Counted from the first letter of the stretch, positions 23,312 to 31,093 are shown. The stretch is DNA of 43,634 bases from a virus (IMGVR_UViG_3300048924_000624:1-43634), one strand, 5' to 3'. The notes: a model not told the origin generated them from the sequence alone. Numbers and translations are program-made.

Positions 23312-25425
23312 AGCCAGCCTCCCTTACCTGAAGACCCCAGCCAGCTGCTGGACAGTCCGGCTCCCTTTTCAGGTTCAGCCTGGACAGGCGACTGAACGGG
23401 TTTTGTTTTTTTCACGGTTATCTCCCGGGGGCGTTCCCCTTCATGAATATTTGGGTTGAGATCCTGCGGCTCAGCCCATGCAGGGGGTTTTTCCCAGTCA
23501 CGAATTTTTTCGTAGCCGCGCAGAACCGCAACGGCATGGGCATAGCAGAACAGGTCAAAGGCTTCGTTGGCACCCTTGCCAGGCTTGCGCCATTTGCCGT
23601 CCACTCCGCGCTCTTCGTAGGTCAGTTCCTCGTAGAACCATTCCCCCAGCCAGTCAGGAAAATGGATATAGCCCGCACCGGGGGTTTCACGGTCCAGATT
23701 GTTGCTGAGCTGATCCTTGAGCAGGTCGGTCTGCAGCAGATACACCGGCACCTCGCCACGCGCATCGGCCCGACGGTCGCTGCGTTCGGTATTATTTGGA
23801 TGGGTTTTAGTGATGATTTTCTGGCGCTTTGTACTGTCGCCCTTGACCAGGTAAACACGTTTACCCAGACCGTCACGGCGGCACTGTCGCCAGAATTTAT
23901 AGGCGTTGTCGGTTACGCCCTCTTCACCGCCGCTGTCGACAGCCATGGCCAGCACCGGCATACGGCGCGTCGGGTCAGACTGAAGCGCATACGTTTTTTC
24001 CAGCACATCGGAAACCAGCAGCTGCCAGTCCTCCGGATACGCGCCGGGATGGATCGGCTCCGCCTCACCATGCTCACTGCAGCGCAGCGACTGGCGGATG
24101 TTGTAGCGATCAACCAGCCAGCGTTCACCGTTTTCGCCATAACCGATAATCTGCACGACGAAACGGCGCTTTTTGCCGCCCTGGACGTCAACGGCCGCCA
24201 GCAGGAAACGCACTTTTGGCGGGACCAGCCGTTTACCGTAATCCTCCACGCGAAGCATCAGCGCATCGGCGCGTCGCTGTTCGCTGGCAGAGCGCGGCAG
24301 GTACGGCAGCCCCCAGTCGGTGTTGATAACCGCCTTAAGGGTTTCTTCGCTGCCGGTCGCTTCATACTCCTGCTCAGCGGTCAGCAGTTTGTACACCAAC
24401 TGTGCCCATGTCTGGTACGCGGCTGCCGGGCCTTCCATCCAGAAAGATGCAATGCGAGAACGCCGTGGCTCACCGGAAATATTGCCGTCACGGTCAATAC
24501 TCTGACCTTCACGCAACCAGACTCCCACCCCGTTCAGCGCGCGCTTTTTGTCTGCCGTAATAATGCCGCTGCAATGCGGGCAAAGCAGATGTGCCGCCTC
24601 ACTGGCTTTTACCGGGTCAGGCTCATCACGGTAGCCGCTCATGGCCGACATTTCCGGCTGAAAGTATTCGCCACAGTGCGGGCACGGCCAGTACCAGCGA
24701 CGACGATCGCCACGGTTATACAGTGAAAGTGCGCCTGTTGTTGGTGGCGCTTCATGAGGAGATTTGCGACGCCATTTACTGTCGCGAATATCCCGCCCCG
24801 GGGAACACTCCACCAGGGTCATACCGGCAGACATAAACGTCGTGGTACGTTTGGAAGCCAGGGTAAAGCCATCGCCCTCGCCGTCGATGTCCTCAGGAAA
24901 GCGGTCATAATCCGTGAGCGCCACACATTTAAAATCTGACGAGGACATGATGTTGATGGAGGGCCAGCCAATCTTGAGATAGTTCCCCGCCAGAAAAGTA
25001 CGATCATGCACGTTGTTATCGTTTCGCAACGGGCTCAGGCGTTTTGCTACCTCAGGACTGACACGGAAGGTTCTGGCCAGTCGCTTTTTTGAGTGCTCGC
25101 GGGCTTTCTCTTCGGTCATCTGAACGACGAGCATATCGGACGGGTCACAGACAATGTTGTATACAACCCAGCCATCCACCAGGCCGATCGTTTTCCCCGT
25201 TCGTGCCGGCCCCACAAACACCACCGCATCGTATTCACGCATCGCGAGGCAGTTCATCGGCTCAATCACATACGGGGCGACGGCTGGGTCCCACGGTACC
25301 GAGTTACCGGCCCCCATGGGTACGCGCATAAATTTCTGAACCGCCTCAGCCACAGGCATACGGCGCGGGGCTTTGAGAATGGCGGAAGCGTTACGCCTGA
25401 CTTCCGCTGCCGTGGCCTGTCGCAT
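23308..25425 (-). CDS. Terminase large subunit (lambda gpA-like)
   Basis: 705 residues. The N-terminal ATPase has Walker A VGPARTGKT (71-79). A zinc-binding pair CPHCGEYF ... LCPHCSG lies in the middle, and the C-terminal nuclease region holds VDVQGGKKRRF with later acidic residues. The protein cuts concatemers at cos and pumps DNA into the prohead. Membership of the gpA group (rather than headful terminases) suggests cos packaging. The long open frame on the opposite strand is a shadow of this gene. Confidence 0.95.
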   Translation of the reverse strand: MRQATAAEVRRNASAILKAPRRMPVAEAVQKFMRVPMGAGNSVPWDPAVAPYVIEPMNCLAMREYDAVVFVGPARTGKTIGLVDGWVVYNIVCDPSDMLVVQMTEEKAREHSKKRLARTFRVSPEVAKRLSPLRNDNNVHDRTFLAGNYLKIGWPSINIMSSSDFKCVALTDYDRFPEDIDGEGDGFTLASKRTTTFMSAGMTLVECSPGRDIRDSKWRRKSPHEAPPTTGALSLYNRGDRRRWYWPCPHCGEYFQPEMSAMSGYRDEPDPVKASEAAHLLCPHCSGIITADKKRALNGVGVWLREGQSIDRDGNISGEPRRSRIASFWMEGPAAAYQTWAQLVYKLLTAEQEYEATGSEETLKAVINTDWGLPYLPRSASEQRRADALMLRVEDYGKRLVPPKVRFLLAAVDVQGGKKRRFVVQIIGYGENGERWLVDRYNIRQSLRCSEHGEAEPIHPGAYPEDWQLLVSDVLEKTYALQSDPTRRMPVLAMAVDSGGEEGVTDNAYKFWRQCRRDGLGKRVYLVKGDSTKRQKIITKTHPNNTERSDRRADARGEVPVYLLQTDLLKDQLSNNLDRETPGAGYIHFPDWLGEWFYEELTYEERGVDGKWRKPGKGANEAFDLFCYAHAVAVLRGYEKIRDWEKPPAWAEPQDLNPNIHEGERPREITVKKTKPVQSPVQAEPEKGAGLSSSWLGSSGKGGWL

Positions 25426-25428
25426 GAC

Positions 25429-25932
25429 TTACTCCTCTTGTTGCGTATCCTCCTGTTCCGGTGAGTCGGCCTGCTCAACTTTGAGGGCTATCTGATCGCG
25501 CAGATCGTCAATAACCTGCTGCACCCTGACAACCGCTGCAGGGGTCATGGCGCAATCGCGCTCAAGAATATCGGGTAACGTTTCCAGCACCTGAACCATT
25601 GCTTTCGCCATGGAGGAAAACTCTCTGGTGACTTCGGATGCCGGGATCAGCTCCCCTGTTTCCTGTTGAAACTTGAGCCGCTCACGCTCCGACTGAAACC
25701 AGGCTTTACGATCCGGGGGAAGCATTTTGTCGACGTCCACCAGCTCGGACGGTGTGGTGCTTGTCAGCAGCTCCCGCAAAATATCGGTGATGGAATAAAG
25801 CTTAAGTTTCGGATTGCTGCCGGGTGCGGGTTGCACATTTGCCAGCTTGCCTGCGACCGTCTGACGGTGCAGATCAGTGATGGCGGCCAGCTGAGTGATA
25901 TTCAGCCGGAAATTTTTCAGTTCGTTATCCAT
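25429..25932 (-). CDS. Terminase small subunit (Nu1-like, DUF1441)
   Basis: 167 residues from MDNELKNFRL; an in-frame TTG 12 bases upstream is possible. The N-terminal helix-turn-helix (NITQLAAITDLHRQTVAGKL) recognises the cos region, the middle has LPPDRKAWFQSERERLKFQ, and the C-terminus is acidic and Gln-rich. It ends 3 bases before the large subunit start. Neither start has a clear ribosome site, so the exact start is open. Confidence 0.85.
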   Translation of the reverse strand: MDNELKNFRLNITQLAAITDLHRQTVAGKLANVQPAPGSNPKLKLYSITDILRELLTSTTPSELVDVDKMLPPDRKAWFQSERERLKFQQETGELIPASEVTREFSSMAKAMVQVLETLPDILERDCAMTPAAVVRVQQVIDDLRDQIALKVEQADSPEQEDTQQEE

Positions 25933-26040
25933 GATGGTGAACAAAAAATGGTCATTTCGACATCCTGCAGATGCTCAGGACAGAAATATCAAGAGGTTAA
26001 ACGGATGATGATGAAACCCATAAAATGCAAAAAACTAGCC

Positions 26041-26066
26041 GATTTCCGCGTGTCCTCGCCCCCTCG
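26041..26066 (-). other. Candidate cos cleavage site
   Basis: Read on the minus strand, GGGGGCGAGGACACGCGGAA followed by ATCGGC and an AT-rich tract resembles the lambda cosN layout (GC-rich 12-base core, then ATTTATGAAAA-like DNA). It lies about 100 bp upstream of the small terminase gene, near where cos sits in lambda. The match is by layout, not identity. Confidence 0.4.
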
Positions 26067-26228
26067 GTGTTCATAATCACCAGGAGTACCTGTCCCAATC
26101 AACGATGTTTATCCGGTTCTCATGAAAAGTTTCAATCAGTGATCAACATCACAAAGGTAGATATTGAAAACATTGATAAAGCCCATATTTTTTATATGAC
26201 TGCAATTCAGAGGTCAAAAGGAGCAGTG

Positions 26229-26411
26229 ATGACAACCGAAGAAAAAAAGTTATTTTTGTTTGAGCAAACTTGCGTGTTACTGGCGGGAAGGTTGGGCAAT
26301 GAAAAATGCACCCTGTCGCCTAAAACCTGCATTGATGAGCATTTTGAAAAAACATACAAGGCATTGGCGGATGAGTTTGATAAACACTATACCATCCAGC
26401 ATGCAAAATAA
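26229..26411 (+). CDS. Small + strand protein, 60 aa, function unknown
   Basis: The frame starts MTTEEKKLFLFEQ and ends KHYTIQHAK, with a strong ribosome site (AAAAGGAGCAGTG before ATG) and a terminator 16 bases after the stop. No signal peptide or membrane segment is visible; it is predicted helical with three Cys. It lies against the direction of the late operon, between the cos region and the lysis side, so it is probably transcribed in the lysogen rather than in the lytic cycle. I do not recognise a family. Confidence 0.65.
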   Translation: MTTEEKKLFLFEQTCVLLAGRLGNEKCTLSPKTCIDEHFEKTYKALADEFDKHYTIQHAK

Positions 26412-26427
26412 TTACCCCTCGTAATTA

Positions 26428-26452
26428 AAGCGCTCTTAATGAGCGCTTTTTC
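26428..26452. terminator. Bidirectional terminator between convergent genes
   Basis: Stem AAGCGCTC / GAGCGCTT with TTAAT loop; T tract on the + side (five to six T) and an AT-rich flank on the other. It serves the + strand 60-aa gene and possibly the 98-aa gene on the other strand. Confidence 0.75.
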
Positions 26453-26473
26453 CATTCAGTAGTAACGAGTAGC

Positions 26474-26770
26474 TTAATTGATTGGAGAAATGCGAGACCT
26501 TAAGATCGCATCGTCAACATCTACAGTCGTTAAATCATCGTTTGATGCTATGAAGAAATGCTTTCCATCTTCACGAATATGCTCGATGACATTGTAGGCG
26601 ATAACCTCATAAACCATTGTCTCAGCAGGGACATCAGGTGCATACATCTTCGCCATCGCGAGGGGCTCACGGAGAGGAACTTCAAGAATTCGCTTGAGTG
26701 TGCTATTAAAGACTTGCTGATCGTGTACGCCACCTAAGACCAGATAATCGTAGTATTTCTCTTCGCTCAT
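26474..26770 (-). CDS. Hypothetical protein, 98 aa
   Basis: Starts MSEEKYYDYLVLGGVHDQQ, with strands VYEVIAYNVIEHI and GKHFFIASNDDLTTV; a small acidic alpha-beta protein, cytoplasmic, no motif that I recognise. It begins next to an IS remnant and is followed by the bidirectional terminator. It may be a phage regulator or cargo; the position before terminase is used by small variable genes in lambdoid phages. Confidence 0.6.
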   Translation of the reverse strand: MSEEKYYDYLVLGGVHDQQVFNSTLKRILEVPLREPLAMAKMYAPDVPAETMVYEVIAYNVIEHIREDGKHFFIASNDDLTTVDVDDAILRSRISPIN

Positions 26771-26845
26771 TTGTTATCTCTTACAAAGTGTTTGTTTTTT
26801 TACTATCGCATATTCAAGCCCTCAAAGCATTACCGCAGGCATGAA

Positions 26846-26958
26846 GAGAATACTGATGATCTGTTCATCGGAAAAACGCTTCTTCATGGGGATGTCCTCA
26901 TGTGGCTTATGAAGACATTACTAACATCGGGGTGTATTAACCAAAGGGGAGCAGGTCA
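26846..26958 (-). mobile_element. Remnant of an IS3-family element (left end and first codons of orfA)
   Basis: Read on the minus strand from 26958 it begins TGACCTGCTCCCC, an IS3-type terminal repeat, runs through a short leader with GAGGACATCCCC as ribosome site, and then codes MKKRFSDEQIISIL, the typical start of an IS3-family orfA. After 14 codons homology stops and the frame ends 7 codons later. Only about 113 bp are left. It marks past IS insertion and deletion between the 98-aa and DUF4145 genes. Confidence 0.75.
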
Positions 26959-26980
26959 GCCTACCTATGGTGATGGCAGC

Positions 26981-26999
26981 AAAAACCGTCCGGAGACGG
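26981..26999 (-). terminator. Terminator of the DUF4145 gene
   Basis: On the minus strand CCGTC / GACGG with a TCCG loop followed by TTTTT, starting 6 bases after the DUF4145 stop. Confidence 0.75.
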
Positions 27000-27004
27000 C
27001 TTCA

Positions 27005-27688
27005 TCAATTTTGTTGCTTCAGCTCTTTTTTCCCTGCAGCTGCAGCAACTATTTTCTCTGATCTAAGTCGTCTGTTTTCTCGTTCAACATACCAATCGCT
27101 AAGCAACGTCTCTATCAAGCTAATGAGTAGCTCAGCCTCCTCTTTGTCGACATCAATAATCAGATCAATGTCTTTTTCCATGTGGGCACCAATATTACCA
27201 ATACTTCTTATTGCATCTATTGCATGCCATGTATCTGAGTCGACTTTTTCTTGAATGGCCTTAATCTCTTCAAAGAGATTTTTTTCTTTTACGCCCCAAA
27301 AGTCTCTTATCATCCCTTGCAAACATCGGCGCGCTAATGTTGCGGATGCCTTTGGCGAGAGCGTCGCAATCATCGCAGACTCTCTATAATCATTAAGAAT
27401 CGCTTTTGGTATGTAATTTGGAAACTGCTTGACTACTCCTTGAGGGCGGTGCATCCAACTTTCGATGGGCTCTGCTATAACATACTTGTTCCCTTCTATC
27501 TTCGCTGAGCCTATCTCTGAAATATAAGTAAATTCCTTACAGTCAGGATTTGGACAGACCTGAACCCACGATTGCACAAAAAGCTTGCCCTGCTTTGTAT
27601 CAGCGTCAACAACATAGTTACTATACTTTTGTTGGATTTTGGCCTTGACTGACAGGCGGCCACAAAACGGACATTCCCAAGATGACAT
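27005..27688 (-). CDS. DUF4145 protein with N-terminal zinc ribbon
   Basis: 227 residues. The N-terminus has two Cys pairs, Cys6/Cys9 (CPFC) and Cys45/Cys50 (CPNPDC), forming a zinc ribbon. The DUF4145 helical domain follows: YIPKAILNDYRESAMIATLS, RRCLQGMIRDFWG and the signature RSIGNIGAH (161-169). DUF4145 occurs alone or fused to restriction and other defence enzymes and is thought to bind nucleic acid or partner proteins; no reaction is known to me. The gene is AT-rich, has its own promoter (27716-27744), a good ribosome site (GGAGGTTAAA) and its own terminator. That makes it a self-contained cargo unit between lysis and packaging genes. Confidence 0.82.
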   Translation of the reverse strand: MSSWECPFCGRLSVKAKIQQKYSNYVVDADTKQGKLFVQSWVQVCPNPDCKEFTYISEIGSAKIEGNKYVIAEPIESWMHRPQGVVKQFPNYIPKAILNDYRESAMIATLSPKASATLARRCLQGMIRDFWGVKEKNLFEEIKAIQEKVDSDTWHAIDAIRSIGNIGAHMEKDIDLIIDVDKEEAELLISLIETLLSDWYVERENRRLRSEKIVAAAAGKKELKQQN

Positions 27689-27715
27689 TTTAACCTCCGT
27701 ACATTATTGAAGGTT

Positions 27716-27744
27716 AATATATTGCAAAACATCATATTGTTAAA
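27716..27744 (-). promoter_or_regulatory. Predicted sigma-70 promoter of the DUF4145 gene
   Basis: On the minus strand TTTAAC, a 17-base spacer and TATATT, about 28 bases before the start codon. It would allow expression in the lysogen independent of the late promoter. Confidence 0.5.
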
Positions 27745-27752
27745 CGAACTAA

Positions 27753-28214
27753 TTACTTGCTGCATTGCTCTTTGATGAAGTCCTGCAGATAGTCAACCTG
27801 CTTTGTCACTGTGACGATCCGCTCTCTGAGGGTGAAATAATCCCGTTCAGCGGGGTCAGTAAGTCTGGGGCTGGTAGCATCGCCCATGCCGCTGGCGTCG
27901 GTCGTTCCGTTCGCGGGACATCTTGCATTGATGTGCAGCCCACACTTACCAGAGCTAACGCAACGCTGCAGATCTTCAAGCTGAGATTTCGCATCGGCTA
28001 ATTCCTTCGTGTATTTAGCATCCAGAGCTGCTGCGTCGCGCTGGCGGGTCTGCATGTCTTTGATGGCGGCGTTCGCTAGGCTCAGTTGTTCGGTAGCTTT
28101 ATCGCGCTGGTCTTTGTAAGTTATGGCGTGGACGCGATAGTGATCAATCGCCCATGCCATAGAAACCAGAATACAGATAACCAGCACGGTGATAATGGCG
28201 GTTATTCGACTCAC
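27753..28214 (-). CDS. Rz: Inner-membrane spanin Rz
   Basis: 153 residues from a GTG (28214) that overlaps the endolysin stop as GTGA; lambda Rz begins at the same place (MSRxTAII). An in-frame ATG 18 bases upstream is possible. One N-terminal membrane anchor ([19 protein letters not shown]), then a long periplasmic coiled coil with [21 protein letters not shown] close to lambda Rz. It ends FIKEQCSK. With Rz1 it spans the periplasm and fuses the inner and outer membranes in the last step of lysis. Confidence 0.93.
   Translation of the reverse strand: MSRITAIITVLVICILVSMAWAIDHYRVHAITYKDQRDKATEQLSLANAAIKDMQTRQRDAAALDAKYTKELADAKSQLEDLQRCVSSGKCGLHINARCPANGTTDASGMGDATSPRLTDPAERDYFTLRERIVTVTKQVDYLQDFIKEQCSK
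27806..27994 (-). CDS. Rz1: Outer-membrane spanin lipoprotein Rz1 (nested in Rz)
   Basis: 62 residues, fully inside Rz in another frame, as in lambda. The signal peptide ([20 protein letters not shown]) ends in a lipobox with Cys20, so the mature protein is about 43 residues and Pro-rich ([19 protein letters not shown]). It anchors in the outer membrane and binds the C-terminus of Rz. Confidence 0.9.
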   Translation of the reverse strand: MRNLSLKICSVALALVSVGCTSMQDVPRTERPTPAAWAMLPAPDLLTPLNGIISPSESGSSQ

Positions 28215-28747
28215 TGGTCTATCCCCCAGCATGCCAAAGCGCTTTCCTGATCGCGTCGTTCCACCTGACCATAGCAGCCATTTTTCTGGCTTTTAGTCAG
28301 GCGGCAATCACGTCCACCGTCTTTAATCCACCAGCGGATAGATTCACAGGCCCCTTTCCGGTCACCAGCATTGATGCGCTTATAGAAAGTGGAAGGGAAA
28401 CATTTGCCCGGTCCGATGTTATAGGGACAAAAGGAAGCAATCCCAGCCTTCTGTGGAGCACTTAGGGGAACGTGAATATTACGTTCAACCCACGCAAGCG
28501 CCTTATCCCGTTCGATGGCGTTTACCTGGTCGCATTTCGCCTGAGTCAGCTTCATGCCCTGCACCACCGGTTTGCCCTCAACCATTGTGGCACCACGGCA
28601 AATCGTCCAGATGCCTCCACCGTCTTTGTATGCAGTGAGGCTGTTCCCCTCTTTCTCATTCAGAAACTGATCGAGAATGACGGATGCCGGTGCACCTGCG
28701 AGTACCAGCCCCAGAACAGCAGCACTCAATTTTGCTCTGGTTCCCAT
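28211..28747 (-). CDS. SAR endolysin (phage P21 R-type lysozyme, GH24)
   Basis: 178 residues that cut the peptidoglycan glycan strand. The N-terminus ([21 protein letters not shown]) is a weakly hydrophobic signal-anchor-release segment rich in Ala and Gly. The catalytic triad follows it: Glu33 in NEKEG, Asp42 in YKDGGG and Thr48 in IWTICRG. It is exported by the host Sec system, held inactive in the membrane and released when the pinholin or holin collapses the potential. The ATG overlaps the holin stop (TGATG). Confidence 0.94.
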   Translation of the reverse strand: MGTRAKLSAAVLGLVLAGAPASVILDQFLNEKEGNSLTAYKDGGGIWTICRGATMVEGKPVVQGMKLTQAKCDQVNAIERDKALAWVERNIHVPLSAPQKAGIASFCPYNIGPGKCFPSTFYKRINAGDRKGACESIRWWIKDGGRDCRLTKSQKNGCYGQVERRDQESALACWGIDQ

Positions 28748-29049
28748 CACTCACCTTCCTTTTGTAATGCCTCAACGACCACGCTTGCAGCTGCAGGACG
28801 TTCGTGAAGCGGTTTGTCACCAACGCCTTTCAGGTAGTCATTGACCATTTTTGTTCGCTTCTCATCCTCTTTACGCCTGCGGTGTGCATCTATACGCCCG
28901 TTGATGTAGGAGGCAAGCGAGATAAGCAAACCAGCAGCGCCAAAGAACATGAACACCAGATCCTGAGTGGTAAATCCAATGGCAGAAGCCAGAGCTGCTA
29001 CCCACGCAAAGAACTGCGTGAAGATGTTCCCTGAATCATTCATTTTCAT
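28747..29049 (-). CDS. Holin with dual-start motif
   Basis: 100 residues with two membrane segments (about 11-27 and 30-48, FFAWVAALASAIGF and LVFMFFGAAGLLISLA) and a charged C-terminal tail with DAHRRRKEDEKR. It times lysis by pore formation. The start reads Met-Lys-Met, the lambda S motif in which Met1 gives the antiholin and Met3 the holin; GAGG is 9 bases from the first ATG. It leads the lysis cassette holin-endolysin-Rz/Rz1. Confidence 0.88.
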   Translation of the reverse strand: MKMNDSGNIFTQFFAWVAALASAIGFTTQDLVFMFFGAAGLLISLASYINGRIDAHRRRKEDEKRTKMVNDYLKGVGDKPLHERPAAASVVVEALQKEGE

Positions 29050-29088
29050 GGTCTCTCACCTCGCTGTGTGCGGGTGTTATTGAGGTAA

Positions 29089-29112
29089 TAAAAAAGGTCG
29101 CTATCGCGACCT
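29089..29112 (-). terminator. Terminator between the methyltransferase and holin
   Basis: On the minus strand GGTCGC / GCGACC with a GATA loop then TTTTTT. Late transcription must pass it to reach the lysis genes, so it is probably a second Q-dependent control point. Confidence 0.75.
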
Positions 29113-29117
29113 CACGT

Positions 29118-30170
29118 TTATTCCCCTGCCAACGCCCGTATTTCCCCCAACGTCTGATTAAACCTTTCCTCTTCGAGTTCAACGCCAATAGCCTGGCGGC
29201 CAAGTTCCAGCGCGACTTTCACGGTCGAACCGGACCCCATAAAGAAATCAGCCACCACATCACCAGGCTTACTGCTGGCGCTGATGATCTGCCGCAACAT
29301 ATCTGCGGGTTTTTCGCATGGGTGTTTACCTGGGTAAAACTGAATGGGTTTATGTGTCCAGACGTCGGTATAAGGAACGGATACGGAAACAGAGAAATGC
29401 CGCCGAAGTGATTTGTACTCTTCGAGCAGCTCTGAATATTTGCGATTCAACGAATGCCACAGAGCCACCAGCTGGTGGTGTGGTGTTGCCAGTTCGCCGT
29501 TCTGGTGCTTTTCGATGGCTACCTGCGTGAAAAGGGACTGAAGTTTCCGGTAGTCTGATTCATTCGGTAATTGCCACTGGCTACCGCTGAACCAGTGAGA
29601 CACCATGTTCTTCTTTCCTGTCGCATCGGCTATTTGTTTTGAGGATATGCCAAGCGCTTCACGTGCATCCCGGAAATAAGAAATTAGGGGAGTCATTACA
29701 TGCTGCTTCAGCTCGCTTCCCTTCTCAGCGTACCCGTCGCTCTTTGGTTTATATGGCCCCTGGTAATGTTCAGCGAACAGGATGCGCTCTGTAGCAGGGA
29801 AGTAAGAGCGCAGGCTCTCTTTATTACAGCCATTCCAGCGGCCCGACGGTTTAGCCCAGATGATGTGGTTCAGGATGTTGAACCGCTCACGCATCATGAT
29901 CTCAATGTCTGCCGCCAGGCGGTGACCGGAAAAAAGATAAAGACTGCCAGCAGGTTTAAGCACTCGCCAGAATTGTGCGAGGCACATATCAAGCCAGCGA
30001 AGATAATCCTCATCCCCTTTCCATTGATTGTCCCAGCCGTTGGGTTTCACTTTGAAGTACGGCGGATCCGTAACAATAAGGTCAATGGTGTTATCTGGGA
30101 GGGTAGCGAGGTATTGCAGGCAATCAGCGTTGACAAGCTCAACACTGTTTATATTTACAGTATTTTTCAT
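29118..30170 (-). CDS. DNA methyltransferase (N6-adenine type) with an inserted helix-turn-helix
   Basis: 350 residues. The catalytic motif DPPY is at 35-38 and the SAM-binding motif FMGSGST is near residue 310, so catalytic precedes SAM motif (beta-type order). Between them about residues 165-215 look like a separate XRE-type helix-turn-helix (EALGISSKQIADATGKKN), which probably belongs to target recognition. No restriction enzyme is adjacent, so it is an orphan methylase that may protect phage DNA from host restriction. It lies after the late promoter and before the holin, so it is a late gene. Confidence 0.9.
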   Translation of the reverse strand: MKNTVNINSVELVNADCLQYLATLPDNTIDLIVTDPPYFKVKPNGWDNQWKGDEDYLRWLDMCLAQFWRVLKPAGSLYLFSGHRLAADIEIMMRERFNILNHIIWAKPSGRWNGCNKESLRSYFPATERILFAEHYQGPYKPKSDGYAEKGSELKQHVMTPLISYFRDAREALGISSKQIADATGKKNMVSHWFSGSQWQLPNESDYRKLQSLFTQVAIEKHQNGELATPHHQLVALWHSLNRKYSELLEEYKSLRRHFSVSVSVPYTDVWTHKPIQFYPGKHPCEKPADMLRQIISASSKPGDVVADFFMGSGSTVKVALELGRQAIGVELEEERFNQTLGEIRALAGE

Positions 30171-30262
30171 AGATCCGTAAGCGTAACTCTGATAGGCTCA
30201 CTATGCTTTTGCGCTAAAGCAGTGGGCCTTGATTAGCTTGTGACCTGTAAGCATGAGCTGAT

Positions 30263-30293
30263 GGCTGGTTGGGTGCGACAACACCCACCAGCC
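30263..30293. repeat. Strong hairpin upstream of the methyltransferase gene
   Basis: GGCTGGT-T-GGGTG pairs with CACCC-ACCAGCC, 12 bp with one bulge and a 6-base loop. No T tract follows on either strand. In the interval 30171-30335 there is no protein gene; the hairpin could be an RNA-processing or regulatory element. Confidence 0.6.
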
Positions 30294-30335
30294 GCCCATT
30301 TCCACAATGGGGTACTCCATTATAGGAGCGCGTAA

Positions 30336-31031
30336 TCAGTTTCCGATAGTATCTACCAGGCTGGTGATTTCTTTACGTCTTCTTTCAATGTATTTGAAAC
30401 ATTGTCGACTACATTTCCCTTGCGAATATCCTAAATCATAACCAGAACCGTCTCCCCCTTTAATTGCAATATCTGTAGTTTCATTAAGTTGATCAAAAAA
30501 TTCTTTATCTTCTTGGTCATTCAAGTCTAAATAGGAATCAAGAAGCATTTTGCTTTCTATCATTAAATGAGTTTTACTAATAATAATATTATTTAACTCT
30601 ATTTTTTGCTTAATGCTATCATCATCATTTTTATCCTTAAGTCTCTGGAAGCTGACTTTACTCTGATATACCTCTACATGATATTTCATAAAGCCCACAA
30701 AAGCCGTTCTAACTTCTTTGCATACATCTTTTTTTAGTTCTATTTCAGTAGCAAGTCTGGTGTTTAACTTTAAAGCCATTAACTGCTGCTCAATGCCTAA
30801 AGAAAATTGCTCGCTTTGATATCTAACATTACGTTTAAACTGAAAATATGAAAAAAGTAGTGCAAGGAAAGAAATTAATGCTGGAATTATTGCAATCGCA
30901 AATTTACTGAGTGAGTCCCACAATCCGACATCATTACTCACTTTAACTGTAACTACGTGATCGAGAGGCTTCAACACCTCTAGAAGGCTCAATAAGTCCA
31001 TGATGATTTCCATTAAAAAGAAATACATCAT
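30336..31031 (-). CDS. Membrane-anchored coiled-coil protein, function unknown
   Basis: Up to 231 residues; starts at Met1, Met7 or Met11 are possible. One membrane segment (about 44-65, FAIAIIPALISFLALLFSYF) is followed by a long, charged helical cytoplasmic part with coiled-coil character and a C-terminal Cys pair (GKCSRQCFKYIERRRKEI). AT content is much higher than in neighbouring late genes, a sign of recent gain. It begins directly after the terminator that follows the late promoter, the place where lambdoid phages often carry cargo such as toxins. I do not recognise a family; superinfection exclusion or defence is a guess from topology and position. Confidence 0.7.
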   Translation of the reverse strand: MMYFFLMEIIMDLLSLLEVLKPLDHVVTVKVSNDVGLWDSLSKFAIAIIPALISFLALLFSYFQFKRNVRYQSEQFSLGIEQQLMALKLNTRLATEIELKKDVCKEVRTAFVGFMKYHVEVYQSKVSFQRLKDKNDDDSIKQKIELNNIIISKTHLMIESKMLLDSYLDLNDQEDKEFFDQLNETTDIAIKGGDGSGYDLGYSQGKCSRQCFKYIERRRKEITSLVDTIGN

Positions 31032-31033
31032 AA

Positions 31034-31058
31034 CAAAAAACCCCGCCTGAGCGAGGTT
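31034..31058 (-). terminator. Early terminator of the late promoter (tR'-like)
   Basis: On the minus strand CCTCGC / GCGGGG with a TCAG loop followed by TTTTTT. It lies about 30-50 nt after the predicted late start point, the position of lambda tR', which stops late transcription until Q acts. Confidence 0.8.
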
Positions 31059-31093
31059 GGATGTAACTATGACAAAATATCAAATTAGCTTCA

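Noticed and set aside
23443-24726. Long open frame of 427 codons on the + strand
   Set aside because: It lies fully antisense to the terminase large subunit, which has clear motifs; the opposite product has no recognisable pattern and no ribosome site.
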